From: Paraburkholderia phenazinium
Lineage (GTDB): Bacteria > Pseudomonadota > Gammaproteobacteria > Burkholderiales > Burkholderiaceae
Direction of reading: 5' to 3'
Assembly: GCF_900100735.1 (NCBI RefSeq)
Contig: NZ_FNCJ01000009.1
Location: forward strand, 186,001-250,000
DNA: 64,000 nt
The notes under the pieces are model-generated. The model ran no database searches. It had not been told where the DNA came from and saw only the letters and a list, made by a program, of their open reading frames with translations. Of this stretch, positions 35,227 to 43,827 are shown in pieces; the stretch's first letter is position 1, and each line of letters opens with the position of its first letter. Both the position numbers and the translations under genes were made by a program.

Positions 35227-35253
35227 AAGCCCCCGGGTGTTCACCGGGGGCTT
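35227..35253 (-). terminator. Intercistronic terminator between potF and potG
   Basis: The 10-bp arms AAGCCCCCGG (35227-35236) and CCGGGGGCTT (35244-35253) enclose a 7-nt loop. On the minus strand the hairpin is followed by TTTGTTCG. It lies after potF and before potG, which suits partial termination so that the binding protein is made in excess of the transporter. Confidence 0.8.
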
Positions 35254-35293
35254 CAGGATGATGCCTGGCTGCTGATCATTGTGGCCGCAGGCG

Positions 35294-36394
35294 TCAGCGG
35301 CCGGACTTGAACTCGGTCCACAGCCGCGTCTGCAGGCGCTGGATTTCCGGCGGCAGCGGCTTCAGCAAGAACAGCGTCTTGATGACTTCAGGCGGCGGAT
35401 AGACGGCCGGATCGTTCGCCACGTCCTTGTCGACATACTTGCGCGCTTCAAGGTTCGCGCTCGGGTAGTAGACCTCGTTCGTAATCGCGGCGTGGACCTG
35501 CGGCGTCTCGATGTAGTTGATCCACTCGAGCGCGGCTTCCTTGTTCTTCGCGTCCTTCGGAATCGCCATCACATCGAACCAGACCGGGGCACCGCCCTTC
35601 GGGATGTAGTACTCGATCTTGTACGGCTTCTTCGCTTCGACCGCGCGGTGCTTCGCGATCACCACGTCGCCCGACCAGCCATAGGCGAAACAGACGTCGC
35701 CGCCCACCAGGTCGTTGATGTAGCCCGACGAGTTGAACTGCGTGATGTACGGGCGGATCTTCTTCATCATCTCGAGCGCGGCGCGGTAATCGGCCGGGTT
35801 CGTGCTCATCGGATCCTTGCCGATGTAGTGCAGCGCCGCTGCAAACATCTGGTCAGGCGCGTCCAGCACCGAGACGCCGCAGGTCTTCAGCTTCGAGATG
35901 TATTCGGGCTTGAAGAGGATGTCCCAGTTGTTCAGCGGCACGTCCTTGCCGAGGATCTGCTGGACTTTGGTGACGTTGTAGCCGAGGCCTGTCGTGCCGT
36001 AGGCCCACGGATCGGCATATTTGTTGCCCGGATCGGCGCCGGCGACGAGCGCCATCAGCGAGGGATCGAGGTATTTCTGGTTGGGCAGCTTCGATTTGTC
36101 GAGCGGGGCGAAAATGCCCGCGGCAATCTGCTTGCCAGCGTAATTGCTGGTCGGCACGACGATGTCATAGCCGGAGTTGCCCGTGAGCAATTTGGCCTGA
36201 AGCGTGTCGTCGCTGTCGTAGTTGTCGTATTTGACCTGAACGCCGGTCTGCTTGGTGAAGTTCGGGATCGTGTCCTTGGCGATGTAGTCGGACCAGTTAT
36301 ATACGTTCAGTTGCGTATCTTTTGCTGCTGCCGTCAGCCACGGCGTAGCACACAGCATCAGCGCCGCCAGCCGGCGCACCACCAGTTTATTCAT
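35294..36394 (-). CDS. potF: Periplasmic putrescine/spermidine-binding protein, PotF-type
   Basis: The 366-residue solute-binding protein has a signal peptide (VVRRLAALMLCATPWLTAAA, cleavage near residue 22) and the polyamine-binding start LNVYNWSDYIAKDTIPNF. TSNYAGKQIAAGIFAPLDKS, DPWAYGTTGLGYN and YGWSGDVVIAK are family blocks. The ATG at 36394 with GGAG upstream is used; the longer frame to 36598 has no signal-like sequence. It captures polyamine for the PotGHI transporter downstream. Confidence 0.92.
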   Translation of the reverse strand: MNKLVVRRLAALMLCATPWLTAAAKDTQLNVYNWSDYIAKDTIPNFTKQTGVQVKYDNYDSDDTLQAKLLTGNSGYDIVVPTSNYAGKQIAAGIFAPLDKSKLPNQKYLDPSLMALVAGADPGNKYADPWAYGTTGLGYNVTKVQQILGKDVPLNNWDILFKPEYISKLKTCGVSVLDAPDQMFAAALHYIGKDPMSTNPADYRAALEMMKKIRPYITQFNSSGYINDLVGGDVCFAYGWSGDVVIAKHRAVEAKKPYKIEYYIPKGGAPVWFDVMAIPKDAKNKEAALEWINYIETPQVHAAITNEVYYPSANLEARKYVDKDVANDPAVYPPPEVIKTLFLLKPLPPEIQRLQTRLWTEFKSGR

Positions 36395-36815
36395 CCCGTT
36401 CTCCGATCCTGTCAGCCTCAGCCGACCGTCCACTCCAATCGCCGCAGCGTACCGCCCGCGGCTCCCCTGAAAAACCCGAAAACTACCACTAATTATTGCG
36501 CGCTTCAAAAAAAATACCAGGCTGTCGCGCAAAGGGTACAGCGTATGCGGCTTGCGCGACCACGCCAGCTTGCCGCGCGGAGACAAAATTGCGCGCAATT
36601 TTAGCCGGTTATCGGCGCATGTCTACCTGAAAAAAACACCCTCGCTAACGCCGCGTTTTAGATGGCCTTTTAAGTGCTTTGCATAGGCGGATTTCGACAG
36701 ACAATGAAGCCAATTTGTAAGAAATCCCGGCCGGTCGAAGCGGTCCGGCTCGGGACGAAGGTCCGGCATCGGCTAACATAGCCGCACTTTCCCGCTTCCC
36801 ATTCCAAGGTTTTCG
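36395..36815. other. potF promoter region and gene-free interval
   Basis: These 421 bp between divergent potF and the DUF1289 gene are AT-richer than the surroundings (runs of A/T at 36500, 36630 and 36700). An 18-bp palindrome is listed separately. No RNA gene was recognised. Confidence 0.5.
36585..36602. promoter_or_regulatory. 18-bp perfect palindrome upstream of potF
   Basis: AAAATTGCGCGCAATTTT is a perfect 18-bp dyad, 191 bp before the potF start. A related TATTGCGCGC lies at 36494-36503. It may be an operator, but no known consensus was matched. Confidence 0.45.
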
Positions 36816-37019
36816 ATGGCTTCGAATCTCCACGCTCTTCCGGATAGCCCGTGCATCGGCGTCTGCTCCACGCTTTTCGACGAAGTCTGCAAGGGCTGCG
36901 GACGCACGGCGACCGAGGTGTCGAACTGGGTTTTCCTGACCGATGAGGAAAAACGAGCGGTGTGGGTGCGTATCGAACAGGAAGGCACGGCGATGCGCTT
37001 CAAGTACGACAAGCTGTGA
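36816..37019 (+). CDS. DUF1289 small Cys-rich protein
   Basis: The 67-residue protein has the DUF1289 signature SPCIGVCSTLFDEVCKGCGRT, with cysteines 13, 17, 25 and 28 probably binding a metal or Fe-S cluster, followed by EVSNWVFLTDEEKRAVW. Members are widespread proteobacterial proteins whose function is not settled. The ATG at 36816 gives the normal length. A hairpin lies 49 bp downstream. Confidence 0.85.
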   Translation: MASNLHALPDSPCIGVCSTLFDEVCKGCGRTATEVSNWVFLTDEEKRAVWVRIEQEGTAMRFKYDKL

Positions 37020-37067
37020 GGCTGCCGTCGTCCTGATCCCCGCTCGAAATCGGACGCTCCATAGAAA

Positions 37068-37090
37068 AACGCCGGGATGCCCGGCGTTCT
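37068..37090. terminator. Bidirectional hairpin between DUF1289 and ompW
   Basis: AACGCCGGG (37068-37076) and CCCGGCGTT (37080-37088) pair around ATG. On the minus strand it is followed by TTTTTC, so it can end the OmpW transcript; on the plus strand the tail is weaker. Confidence 0.7.
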
Positions 37091-37135
37091 GTCCTGCTGG
37101 TCCTGCTGGTCCTGCTGGTCCTGCTGGTCCTGCTT
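37091..37135. repeat. 9-bp tandem repeat, five copies
   Basis: GTCCTGCTG is repeated five times without a break, the last copy ending in TT rather than TG. It lies between the terminator hairpin and the end of ompW and is not in a supported gene. Copy number may vary between strains. Confidence 0.9.
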
Positions 37136-37208
37136 GTGACCCTGCCTGAATGGCGAGTCGTGCCGGCCAGCGGGCCTCCGGCCTGAACCGGCCCCGCCGC
37201 CGCGGCGC

Positions 37209-37865
37209 TCAGAAGCGCATGCCGACCCCGAGCCCCACCACAACTGGGTCGATATCCAGCCTGCCCAGCGAGGTACCGCCCAGCGACGCGTCGGTCCTCA
37301 TCCAGATCTTCTTGATGTCCGCATTGACGAACAACGACTTCGTGATCTGCACATCGACGCCAGCCTGCACGGCCGGCCCGAAGCTGTGGTTGGTGATCGA
37401 AATCGGCTGGCCGTTGACGTTGAGCCCATTGTTATAGAAATACGTATAGTTCACACCCGCACCGAGGTACGGGCGGATGCGGCCCTGGTGATTGAAGTGA
37501 TATTGCAGCAGCAAGGTGGGCGGCAAAACGTTCACGCCACCCAGATTGCCGAGGCTCGACGTCAACTGATGACGCGACGTACCCAGAATCAGTTCGACCC
37601 CGAGATAATCGCGGATCATGTAGGTCAGATCCAGTTCCGGCACGATCGCGTTGTTGACACCCACATTCAGTGCCGAGAGCGTGTTGCTGGTCGATACGTT
37701 CGGAATGATGCTGATGGCCCGCAAACGAACCAGCACGTCGCCTGCGTGAATGCCGCTGATGTCGTCATCGCCGGCCGCGCGAGCCTGCGACATGGACAAT
37801 CCCAAGCCCAACAGGCAAGAGGCGATGGCTGCGGCTTTGATAGTGGTTTTGATCTTGTTCTTCAT
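37209..37865 (-). CDS. ompW: OmpW-family outer-membrane protein
   Basis: The 218-residue protein has a signal peptide (SCLLGLGLSMSQARA, cleavage near residue 30) and an eight-strand beta-barrel pattern ending in phenylalanine (GVGMRF). Family sequences are LVRLRAISIIPN, PELDLTYMIRDYLGVELILG and GRIRPYLGAGVNYTYFY. It forms a narrow hydrophobic channel in the outer membrane. A hairpin terminator lies about 120 bp downstream. The ligand is unknown. Confidence 0.92.
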   Translation of the reverse strand: MKNKIKTTIKAAAIASCLLGLGLSMSQARAAGDDDISGIHAGDVLVRLRAISIIPNVSTSNTLSALNVGVNNAIVPELDLTYMIRDYLGVELILGTSRHQLTSSLGNLGGVNVLPPTLLLQYHFNHQGRIRPYLGAGVNYTYFYNNGLNVNGQPISITNHSFGPAVQAGVDVQITKSLFVNADIKKIWMRTDASLGGTSLGRLDIDPVVVGLGVGMRF

Positions 37866-37940
37866 GTTGATCCCCGGTCGTCGGTCGTTGAAAGCTGCGG
37901 GGATTGTCGAATGTCCGAGCCCTCCCCGCGTTGACCCTGG

Positions 37941-39131
37941 TCAACCGAGCGAAAACGCCCAACGCCCTGCGACAGCCGGTCGCGCTACACCGGTCAGCAG
38001 CAGCTCGATCAGGTCGTGCACGCTGCGAATCGCATTGCCGAATGGCAGCGCCTCGCGTCCACGGAAGAACAGGCCGTTGGCGACATCGCCACGCAACGCC
38101 GCGGCAAGCCGGGTGTCGATACAGAAGTGCCCGAACTTTTCGATGCCGTCGCGCAAGCCGCATACGCTCAGGCATTCGAGTGCGGTGGGACAGGCGTTCT
38201 TCACTGCGCCGAGCTTGTCGCGGATGCGCGTCTCGTTACGCAAATAGCGCATCAGCCACGGCGTCTTCACGGCACGCGCCGGGAGCCCGGTGACGCTGAC
38301 GAATTCGACGATGTCCTCCGGGGTCGCCTCCGCCAGCACACGTTTGAAGTTGGGATGGGCGTCGCCCTCTTCGGTCACCGCGAACGGCGTGCCGAGTTGC
38401 ACCCCGTTGGCGCCCGCATTGAGCCAGTCGCGCACGGCCTCGTGACTATTGATGCCGCCCGCCACGATAAGCGGCACGTCCTGGCGGCTCAGGCCGAGCG
38501 AGGCGAAGACCGGTTCCAGCTCGTCGAACACCCGCGCGAAGTCGAAGCGGCCATCGTGCATGTCCGCGAGGTTCGTCACGCCGAGGTGACCGCCGGCGTG
38601 CGCCGGGTGCTCGATCACGATCGCATCGGGCAAGCGCCCCTTCTTCAGCCACTTCTTCAGCACGAGGGCGATGCCGCGGCTGTCGGAGAGGATCGGGATC
38701 AACGCGATATCGTGGCCTTGCGTCATATCCGGCAGGTCGAGCGGCAGACCGGCGCCCATCACGATCGCGTCCGCTCCGCTCTCGCAGGCAACCCGCACAT
38801 AGTCGGCGTGGGCGTTGACCGCCTTCATCACGTTGACCGCGATCATGCCGTGCCCTTCGCTCAGGGCGCGGGCTGCCTGGATTTCGCGTGCGAGGGCGGT
38901 GAGATTGGCAGCCTCGAGTGTCGCCCGCACCGGATTGGCCCGGCACTGTTCCACCAGATCGGCGTGATGGTGGCGCAGATCGATGCTGGCGATGGTGCCC
39001 AGCGCGCCCTCGCGCGCCACGCTGCCGGCCAGCCGGTGCGCCGAGATGCCGACCCCCATGCCGCCTTGAACGATCGGCAGCAGCGTACGGCCGCGAATGA
39101 CCAGAGGTGCAAAGGAATGAGATGAGTACAT
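37941..39131 (-). CDS. Nitronate monooxygenase-like FMN protein
   Basis: The 396-residue TIM-barrel has the nitronate monooxygenase/2-nitropropane dioxygenase features PIVQGGMGVGIS near the N-terminus, VNVMKAV, GAGLPLDLP, IEHPAHAGGHLG (the conserved His-rich substrate loop) and VAGGINSHEAVRDWLNAGANGVQLGTPF for FMN phosphate. The C-terminal 90 residues include three cysteines (NACPTALECLSVCGL), seen in a subgroup. The ATG at 39131 is preferred; the frame is open to 39206. It would oxidise alkyl nitronates in the cytoplasm. Confidence 0.82.
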   Translation of the reverse strand: MYSSHSFAPLVIRGRTLLPIVQGGMGVGISAHRLAGSVAREGALGTIASIDLRHHHADLVEQCRANPVRATLEAANLTALAREIQAARALSEGHGMIAVNVMKAVNAHADYVRVACESGADAIVMGAGLPLDLPDMTQGHDIALIPILSDSRGIALVLKKWLKKGRLPDAIVIEHPAHAGGHLGVTNLADMHDGRFDFARVFDELEPVFASLGLSRQDVPLIVAGGINSHEAVRDWLNAGANGVQLGTPFAVTEEGDAHPNFKRVLAEATPEDIVEFVSVTGLPARAVKTPWLMRYLRNETRIRDKLGAVKNACPTALECLSVCGLRDGIEKFGHFCIDTRLAAALRGDVANGLFFRGREALPFGNAIRSVHDLIELLLTGVARPAVAGRWAFSLG

Positions 39132-39205
39132 GTTGCCCCGCGTCGACGAGATAAAACGTCGATACTCGCCAATGGGGCGGCACGCATATTGCGGCAGATC
39201 AAACA

Positions 39206-39241
39206 AAGCGGGCGCGTACCCGAGTGGATACGCGCCCGCTT
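39206..39241. terminator. Hairpin terminator after the aldehyde dehydrogenase gene
   Basis: The 13-bp perfect arms AAGCGGGCGCGTA (39206-39218) and TACGCGCCCGCTT (39229-39241) enclose a 10-nt loop. It lies 64 bp after the aldehyde dehydrogenase stop and before the next minus-strand gene. Confidence 0.75.
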
Positions 39242-39304
39242 GAGCAGTGTCATGGAAGGCTTAACGTCATTGCCGAAGCGGCAGCGCGTCCTCTACACAA
39301 CGGT

Positions 39305-40741
39305 TCAAGCCGGCTTGTCGACCTTGAACTGCATCGACTTGTACTCCAGGTACTCTTCGAGCCCGTACTTGCCGTTCTCGCGCCCGTGGCCCGACTGCTT
39401 GAAGCCGCCGAACGGCGCGGCCATATTCCATGCGCCGCCATTGATGTCGACCTGCCCCGTGCGGATGCGGCGCGCCACCTTCGCGGCGCGCTCGTCGCTT
39501 GCCGACCAGACAGCGCCGCCGAGACCGTACGGCGAATCGTTGGCGATGCGGATGGCTTCCTCTTCGTCCTTGTAGGTGAGGATCGAGAGCACTGGCCCGA
39601 ATATCTCCTCCTGGGCGATAGTCGCCTTCGGATGGACCCGGCCGAACACGGTCGGCTTCACGAAGAAGCCCTTCGATACGCCCTCAGGCAGGCCTGTGCC
39701 GCCCGTCACCAGCTCCGCGCCCTCTTCGATACCCCGGGCAATGTACTGCTGCACGCGAGCCTGCTGCACGGCCGAGGCGAGCGGCCCGAGCCGCGTCGTT
39801 TCGCTGCGCGGGTCGCCTGCGACGAAACTCTCGGCCGCCTGTTTGGCGAGCGTGCGCGCTTCCTCGTAACGGGCTTCCGGGACCAGCATTCGGGTGTGAG
39901 CCGAACAGGTTTGACCTGCGTTCAGGAAGCAGGCGCTCACGGTGCCTTTGACCGCGGCAGCGAAGTCCGCATCGTCGAGGAGCACGGCGGCCGACTTGCC
40001 GCCAAGCTCGAGCGCGACGCGCTTCACCGACGCCGCCGCCAGTTCCGCGACCCGCTTGCCGGCGCGCGTCGAACCGGTGAACGACACCATATCGACCGAC
40101 GGATGGCTCGCCAGCACTTCGCCGACCACCGGCCCGTAGCCGCTCACGAGATTAAAGACGCCAGGAGGCAAGCCCGCCTCATGAATCGCCTCGGCGAGCA
40201 CGAAAGCATTGAGCGGCGCCACTTCCGACGGTTTGAGCACGACGGTGCAGCCGGCCGCAAGCGCAGCGGCAACCTTCAGCGTGACCTGGTTAAGCGGATA
40301 GTTCCACGGTGTAATAGCCGCGACCACGCCGACCGGTTCGCGTACGACCAGCGAGTTGCCGACCCGCTCTTCGAACTGGAACTCGTTGGCGAGCCTCGCG
40401 TAAGCGCCCCAGTTATAGACCGGGCCGCCGACCTGAATCGCACGCGCCAGTTTGAGCGGCATGCCGACTTCGCCGCTGATCAGGCCAGCCAGTTCGTCGG
40501 TGCGTGCCTTGAGGTTGGCGGTAATCTTCTGCAGGAAGACGCTACGTTCCTGCGCGGGGGTCGCGGCCCACGCGTCGAAGGCGACGCGTGCCGCGTTGAT
40601 GGCCACTTCGGCATCGGCTTCGATGCCTTCGGGGATACGGCCCATGATCTCTTCCGTGCCCGAGTCGATCACGTCGATCGTCCCTGTGCCGGCCGGCTTG
40701 ATCCATTGACCGTCGATATAGAGGTGCTCGTAGATTTTCAT
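39305..40741 (-). CDS. NAD(P)-dependent aldehyde dehydrogenase
   Basis: The 478-residue enzyme has the family residues Asn147 (TPWNYPL), Glu245 (ALELGGKSA) and catalytic Cys279 (NAGQTCSA), with the coenzyme motif SFTGSTRAGKR (220-230) and the C-terminal PFGGFKQSGHGRENG. It oxidises an aldehyde to the acid. The opening KIYEHLYIDGQWIKPAG and overall sequence fit the group annotated as aldehyde dehydrogenase family protein in Burkholderia; the substrate is unknown. It starts at ATG 40741 beneath a long dyad and has its own terminator, so it is monocistronic. Confidence 0.92.
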   Translation of the reverse strand: MKIYEHLYIDGQWIKPAGTGTIDVIDSGTEEIMGRIPEGIEADAEVAINAARVAFDAWAATPAQERSVFLQKITANLKARTDELAGLISGEVGMPLKLARAIQVGGPVYNWGAYARLANEFQFEERVGNSLVVREPVGVVAAITPWNYPLNQVTLKVAAALAAGCTVVLKPSEVAPLNAFVLAEAIHEAGLPPGVFNLVSGYGPVVGEVLASHPSVDMVSFTGSTRAGKRVAELAAASVKRVALELGGKSAAVLLDDADFAAAVKGTVSACFLNAGQTCSAHTRMLVPEARYEEARTLAKQAAESFVAGDPRSETTRLGPLASAVQQARVQQYIARGIEEGAELVTGGTGLPEGVSKGFFVKPTVFGRVHPKATIAQEEIFGPVLSILTYKDEEEAIRIANDSPYGLGGAVWSASDERAAKVARRIRTGQVDINGGAWNMAAPFGGFKQSGHGRENGKYGLEEYLEYKSMQFKVDKPA

Positions 40742-40745
40742 TGTT

Positions 40746-40794
40746 GCGTCCTGTCTCCGGGGGAATGGATTTATTTTACCCGGTGACAGGACGC
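40746..40794 (-). promoter_or_regulatory. 16-bp imperfect inverted repeat before the aldehyde dehydrogenase start
   Basis: GCGTCCTGTCTCCGGG (40746-40761) and CCCGGTGACAGGACGC (40779-40794) pair at 15 of 16 positions. On the minus strand the loop contains TAAAATAAAT, a possible -10 element, and the downstream arm contains the purine-rich CGGAGACAGGA region just before the ATG. It may be an operator or an SD-hiding hairpin. Confidence 0.65.
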
Positions 40795-40873
40795 GGCACT
40801 TCGAGCCAACAACCTAATCTATCTGCTGCGGCAGGACTCGAGCGCCACATCCCACGCAGCCTGCATACAAGCG

Positions 40874-41206
40874 TTAGCGCGACATCATGTTCATGCTGAC
40901 GTTATGCATCACCCACACCGTCCCGTCGACCAGGATCAGTGCGGCCACCGCCGTATAGACCAGCGCCATCACATTCCAGCGTTGGCCCGAGGACGTATTC
41001 AGGTGCAGAAAAAACACCAGATGAACCACGATCTGCACGAGCGCCAGCACGGCTAGTGCGCCCATCGCAGCCTGTGGGGGCAGCATGCCGCGCATGACGA
41101 GCCCGAACGACGCGGCGGTCAGCAGCACCGCCAGCACAAACCCGGCGATATAGCCGAGCGCGCTGCCGTGCGCCTCCTCTTCATGAAACGAATGTGTATG
41201 AGCCAT
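40874..41206 (-). CDS. cyoD: Cytochrome bo3 quinol oxidase subunit IV
   Basis: The 110-residue protein has a His-rich N-terminus (MAHTHSFHEEEAHGS) and three TM helices, with VQIVVHLVFFLHLNTSSGQRWN as in CyoD. It helps assemble the oxidase. Its start follows the cyoC stop directly. It is the last gene; no cyoE (haem O synthase) follows. Confidence 0.93.
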   Translation of the reverse strand: MAHTHSFHEEEAHGSALGYIAGFVLAVLLTAASFGLVMRGMLPPQAAMGALAVLALVQIVVHLVFFLHLNTSSGQRWNVMALVYTAVAALILVDGTVWVMHNVSMNMMSR

Positions 41207-41815
41207 TTAGAGCACGCTCCCAAGATAGACAAACGAAAACACGCAGATCCATACGATGTCGAGAAAGTGCCAGAAGAGACTCAGGCAGGCGAGGCGCGTG
41301 ATCTCGCGCTCGGACATTTCAGGCTTGAGGACGATCTGCACCGCGAGCACGACCATCCATATGAGGCCCACGGTCACGTGCAAGCCGTGCGTGCCGACCA
41401 GCGTGAAGAAGGACGACAGGAACGCGCTACGGCTCGGCCCGGCACCTTCGGCGATCAGGTGCGAAAACTCCTGCACTTCGAACCACAGAAACGCCAGACC
41501 CAGCACGAACGTGATCGCCAGCCACGCGAGCACGACGCCCGACTTGCGCTTGTGTGCGCCCAGCATCGCGAAGCCGTACGTGATACTGCTCAACAGCAGC
41601 ACCGCCGTTTCCACTGCGACGCCCGGGATGTCGAACAGATCCTTGCCGCTTGGCCCACCGGCAAACTGATGCGCCATCACGGCAAACACAGCGAATAGCG
41701 ATGCGAACAGCACGCAGTCGGTCATCAGATAGAGCCAGAACCCGAATACCGAGTGAGATGGCGCGTGCTCGTGTTCCAGTTCGCCTGGCGTGGCGAGATT
41801 AGCTTTTTGCAACAT
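41207..41815 (-). CDS. cyoC: Cytochrome bo3 quinol oxidase subunit III
   Basis: The 202-residue five-helix protein is a short subunit III of the haem-copper oxidase family. VFGFWLYLMTDCVLFASLFAVFAV, FEVQEFSHLIAEG and GTHGLHVTVGLIWM are typical. Its start overlaps the cyoB stop by one base (TGATG), and its stop abuts cyoD. Confidence 0.95.
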   Translation of the reverse strand: MLQKANLATPGELEHEHAPSHSVFGFWLYLMTDCVLFASLFAVFAVMAHQFAGGPSGKDLFDIPGVAVETAVLLLSSITYGFAMLGAHKRKSGVVLAWLAITFVLGLAFLWFEVQEFSHLIAEGAGPSRSAFLSSFFTLVGTHGLHVTVGLIWMVVLAVQIVLKPEMSEREITRLACLSLFWHFLDIVWICVFSFVYLGSVL

Positions 41816-43824
41816 CAGTTGACCTCCGCAGCGGCAAACCGCCCGTCATGCTTCGTTTCGCTTGCCCTGCCGCCCTTCAGTTCGATCTCGCGGACCGTTT
41901 CGGCCGAGATGTAATAGCCGTCGTTATCGCCGAAACTACGTCCGATCACCGTCGCCATGATGGCGACCAGCGCTGCCACGGCGAGCCACGTGATATGCCA
42001 CACCCCGGCAAAGCCGAGCAACAGGCTGAACATGCCGATAAAGAAACCTGCGCTGGTGTTCGACGGCATATGGATGGCGTGATACACCCCTTCCTTGCCA
42101 AGACCCTGCCCCGTTTCCTTCATGTGCGTGAACGCATCGAGTTCATGCACCACAGGGATCGTCGCAAAGTTGTAGACCGGCGGCGGCGACGAGGTGGCCC
42201 ATTCCAGCGTGCGGCCATCCCACGGATCGCCCGTGACGTCGCGATACTCCGGCAGCTTGCGATTGCGCACGCTAACGATCACCTGCAGCACCTGGCAAAC
42301 CACGCCCAGCGCGATCAGCACCACGCCGCAAGCCGCGACGATCAGGTAGGGATGCCACGCCGGGTTGTCATAGTGATTCAGGCGGCGCGTCATGCCCATG
42401 AAACCGAGGACATAGAGCGGCATGAACGACACATAGAAGCCGATGAACCAGAACCAGAATGCGGCCTTGCCAAGCTTCTCGTTCAGCTTGATGCCGAACA
42501 CCTTCGGGAACCAGTAGTGGACACCGGCCAGATAGCCGAACACCACGCCACCGATAATCGCGTTATGGAAGTGAGCGATCAGAAACAGGCTGTTGTGCAG
42601 CACGAAGTCCGCGCCAGGGATCGCCATCATCACGCCGGTCATGCCGCCGATCGTGAAGGTCACCATGAAGCCGATCGTCCACAGCACCGGGGTGGTGAAT
42701 TCAAGGCGGCCGCGATAAATCGTGAACAGCCAGTTGAATATCTTCACGCCGGTCGGAATGGCAATGACCATGGTCATAATGCCGAAGAACGCGTTGACGT
42801 CTGCGCCGGAGCCCATCGTGAAGAAGTGATGCAGCCAGACGAGGAAGGCCAGCACCGTGATCACGCAGGTAGCGTAGACCATGGTCTTGTAGCCGAACAA
42901 CGGTTTCTTCGCGAACGTCGAAATCACTTCCGAATAGATGCCGAAGGCCGGCAGAACCAGAATGTAGACCTCGGGGTGGCCCCAGGCCCAGATCAGGTTC
43001 AGATACATCATGGCGTTACCGCCGCCGTCATTCGTGAAGAAGTGCATGCCGGCGTAGCGGTCCAGACCGAGCAGCGCGAGCGCAATGGCCAGGATCGGGA
43101 ACGTCGCCATGATCAGCACGTTCGAGCACAGTGCGGTCCACGTGAATACCGGCATCTTCATCAGCGACATGCCCGGTGCGCGCATGCGGATGATGGTGAC
43201 GAAAAAGTTAATCCCGGTGATCAGGGTACCGACGCCCGACAACTGCAGGCTCCAGAGGTAATAATCCACACCTACGCCCGGACTGAACTGCAGCTCCGAG
43301 AGCGGCGGGTACGCGAGCCAGCCCACCTGTGCAAACTCGCCGATCACGAGCGACAGATTGATCAGGATCGCGCTGATCGCGGTCATCCAGAACGAGAGCG
43401 AGTTCAGGAACGGGAACGCCACGTCACGCGCGCCGATCTGCAGCGGCACGATCAGGTTGAACAGGCCCACCATCAGCGCCATCGCCATGAAGAAGATCAT
43501 GATGACGCCGTGCGCCGTAAAGATCTGGTCGTAGTGATGCGGCGGCAGATAGCCCGGCGAGTGATAGGCGAGCGCCAGTTGCAGACGCATCATGACCGCG
43601 TCGGCAAAGCCGCGCAGCAGCATCAGGACGGCGACTACGATATACATCACGCCGATCTTCTTGTGATCGACGCTGGTGAGCCACTCGCTCCACAGCCATT
43701 TCCATTTGCCGAACCACGTTAGCGCACCGGCCGTGGCAAGGACGAGGATCGCCATCAGGGCGCCCGCGCCCATGATGATGGGCTGATCGAACGGAATCGC
43801 CGAAAGTGTCAGTTTTCCGAACAT
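41815..43824 (-). CDS. cyoB: Cytochrome bo3 quinol oxidase subunit I
   Basis: The 669-residue catalytic subunit has the E. coli-like ligand set: haem b His105 (HGVIMIFF) and His420, CuB His283 with the cross-linked Tyr287 (WGHPEVYILVLP) and His332-His333 (HHFFTMG), and haem o His418 (HFHNAIIGG). Arg71 and Asp75 (RGFADAV) match the high-affinity quinone site. It reduces oxygen to water with ubiquinol and pumps protons. It starts 3 nt after the cyoA stop. Confidence 0.97.
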   Translation of the reverse strand: MFGKLTLSAIPFDQPIIMGAGALMAILVLATAGALTWFGKWKWLWSEWLTSVDHKKIGVMYIVVAVLMLLRGFADAVMMRLQLALAYHSPGYLPPHHYDQIFTAHGVIMIFFMAMALMVGLFNLIVPLQIGARDVAFPFLNSLSFWMTAISAILINLSLVIGEFAQVGWLAYPPLSELQFSPGVGVDYYLWSLQLSGVGTLITGINFFVTIIRMRAPGMSLMKMPVFTWTALCSNVLIMATFPILAIALALLGLDRYAGMHFFTNDGGGNAMMYLNLIWAWGHPEVYILVLPAFGIYSEVISTFAKKPLFGYKTMVYATCVITVLAFLVWLHHFFTMGSGADVNAFFGIMTMVIAIPTGVKIFNWLFTIYRGRLEFTTPVLWTIGFMVTFTIGGMTGVMMAIPGADFVLHNSLFLIAHFHNAIIGGVVFGYLAGVHYWFPKVFGIKLNEKLGKAAFWFWFIGFYVSFMPLYVLGFMGMTRRLNHYDNPAWHPYLIVAACGVVLIALGVVCQVLQVIVSVRNRKLPEYRDVTGDPWDGRTLEWATSSPPPVYNFATIPVVHELDAFTHMKETGQGLGKEGVYHAIHMPSNTSAGFFIGMFSLLLGFAGVWHITWLAVAALVAIMATVIGRSFGDNDGYYISAETVREIELKGGRASETKHDGRFAAAEVN

Positions 43825-43827
43825 GTG

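Noticed and set aside
37091..37135. Possible CRISPR-like array
   Set aside because: The units are 9 bp, contiguous and without spacers, so it is a simple tandem repeat.
41848..43722. 624-codon frame antisense to cyoB
   Set aside because: The composition is His/Arg/Asp-rich with no motif; cyoB is certain on the other strand.
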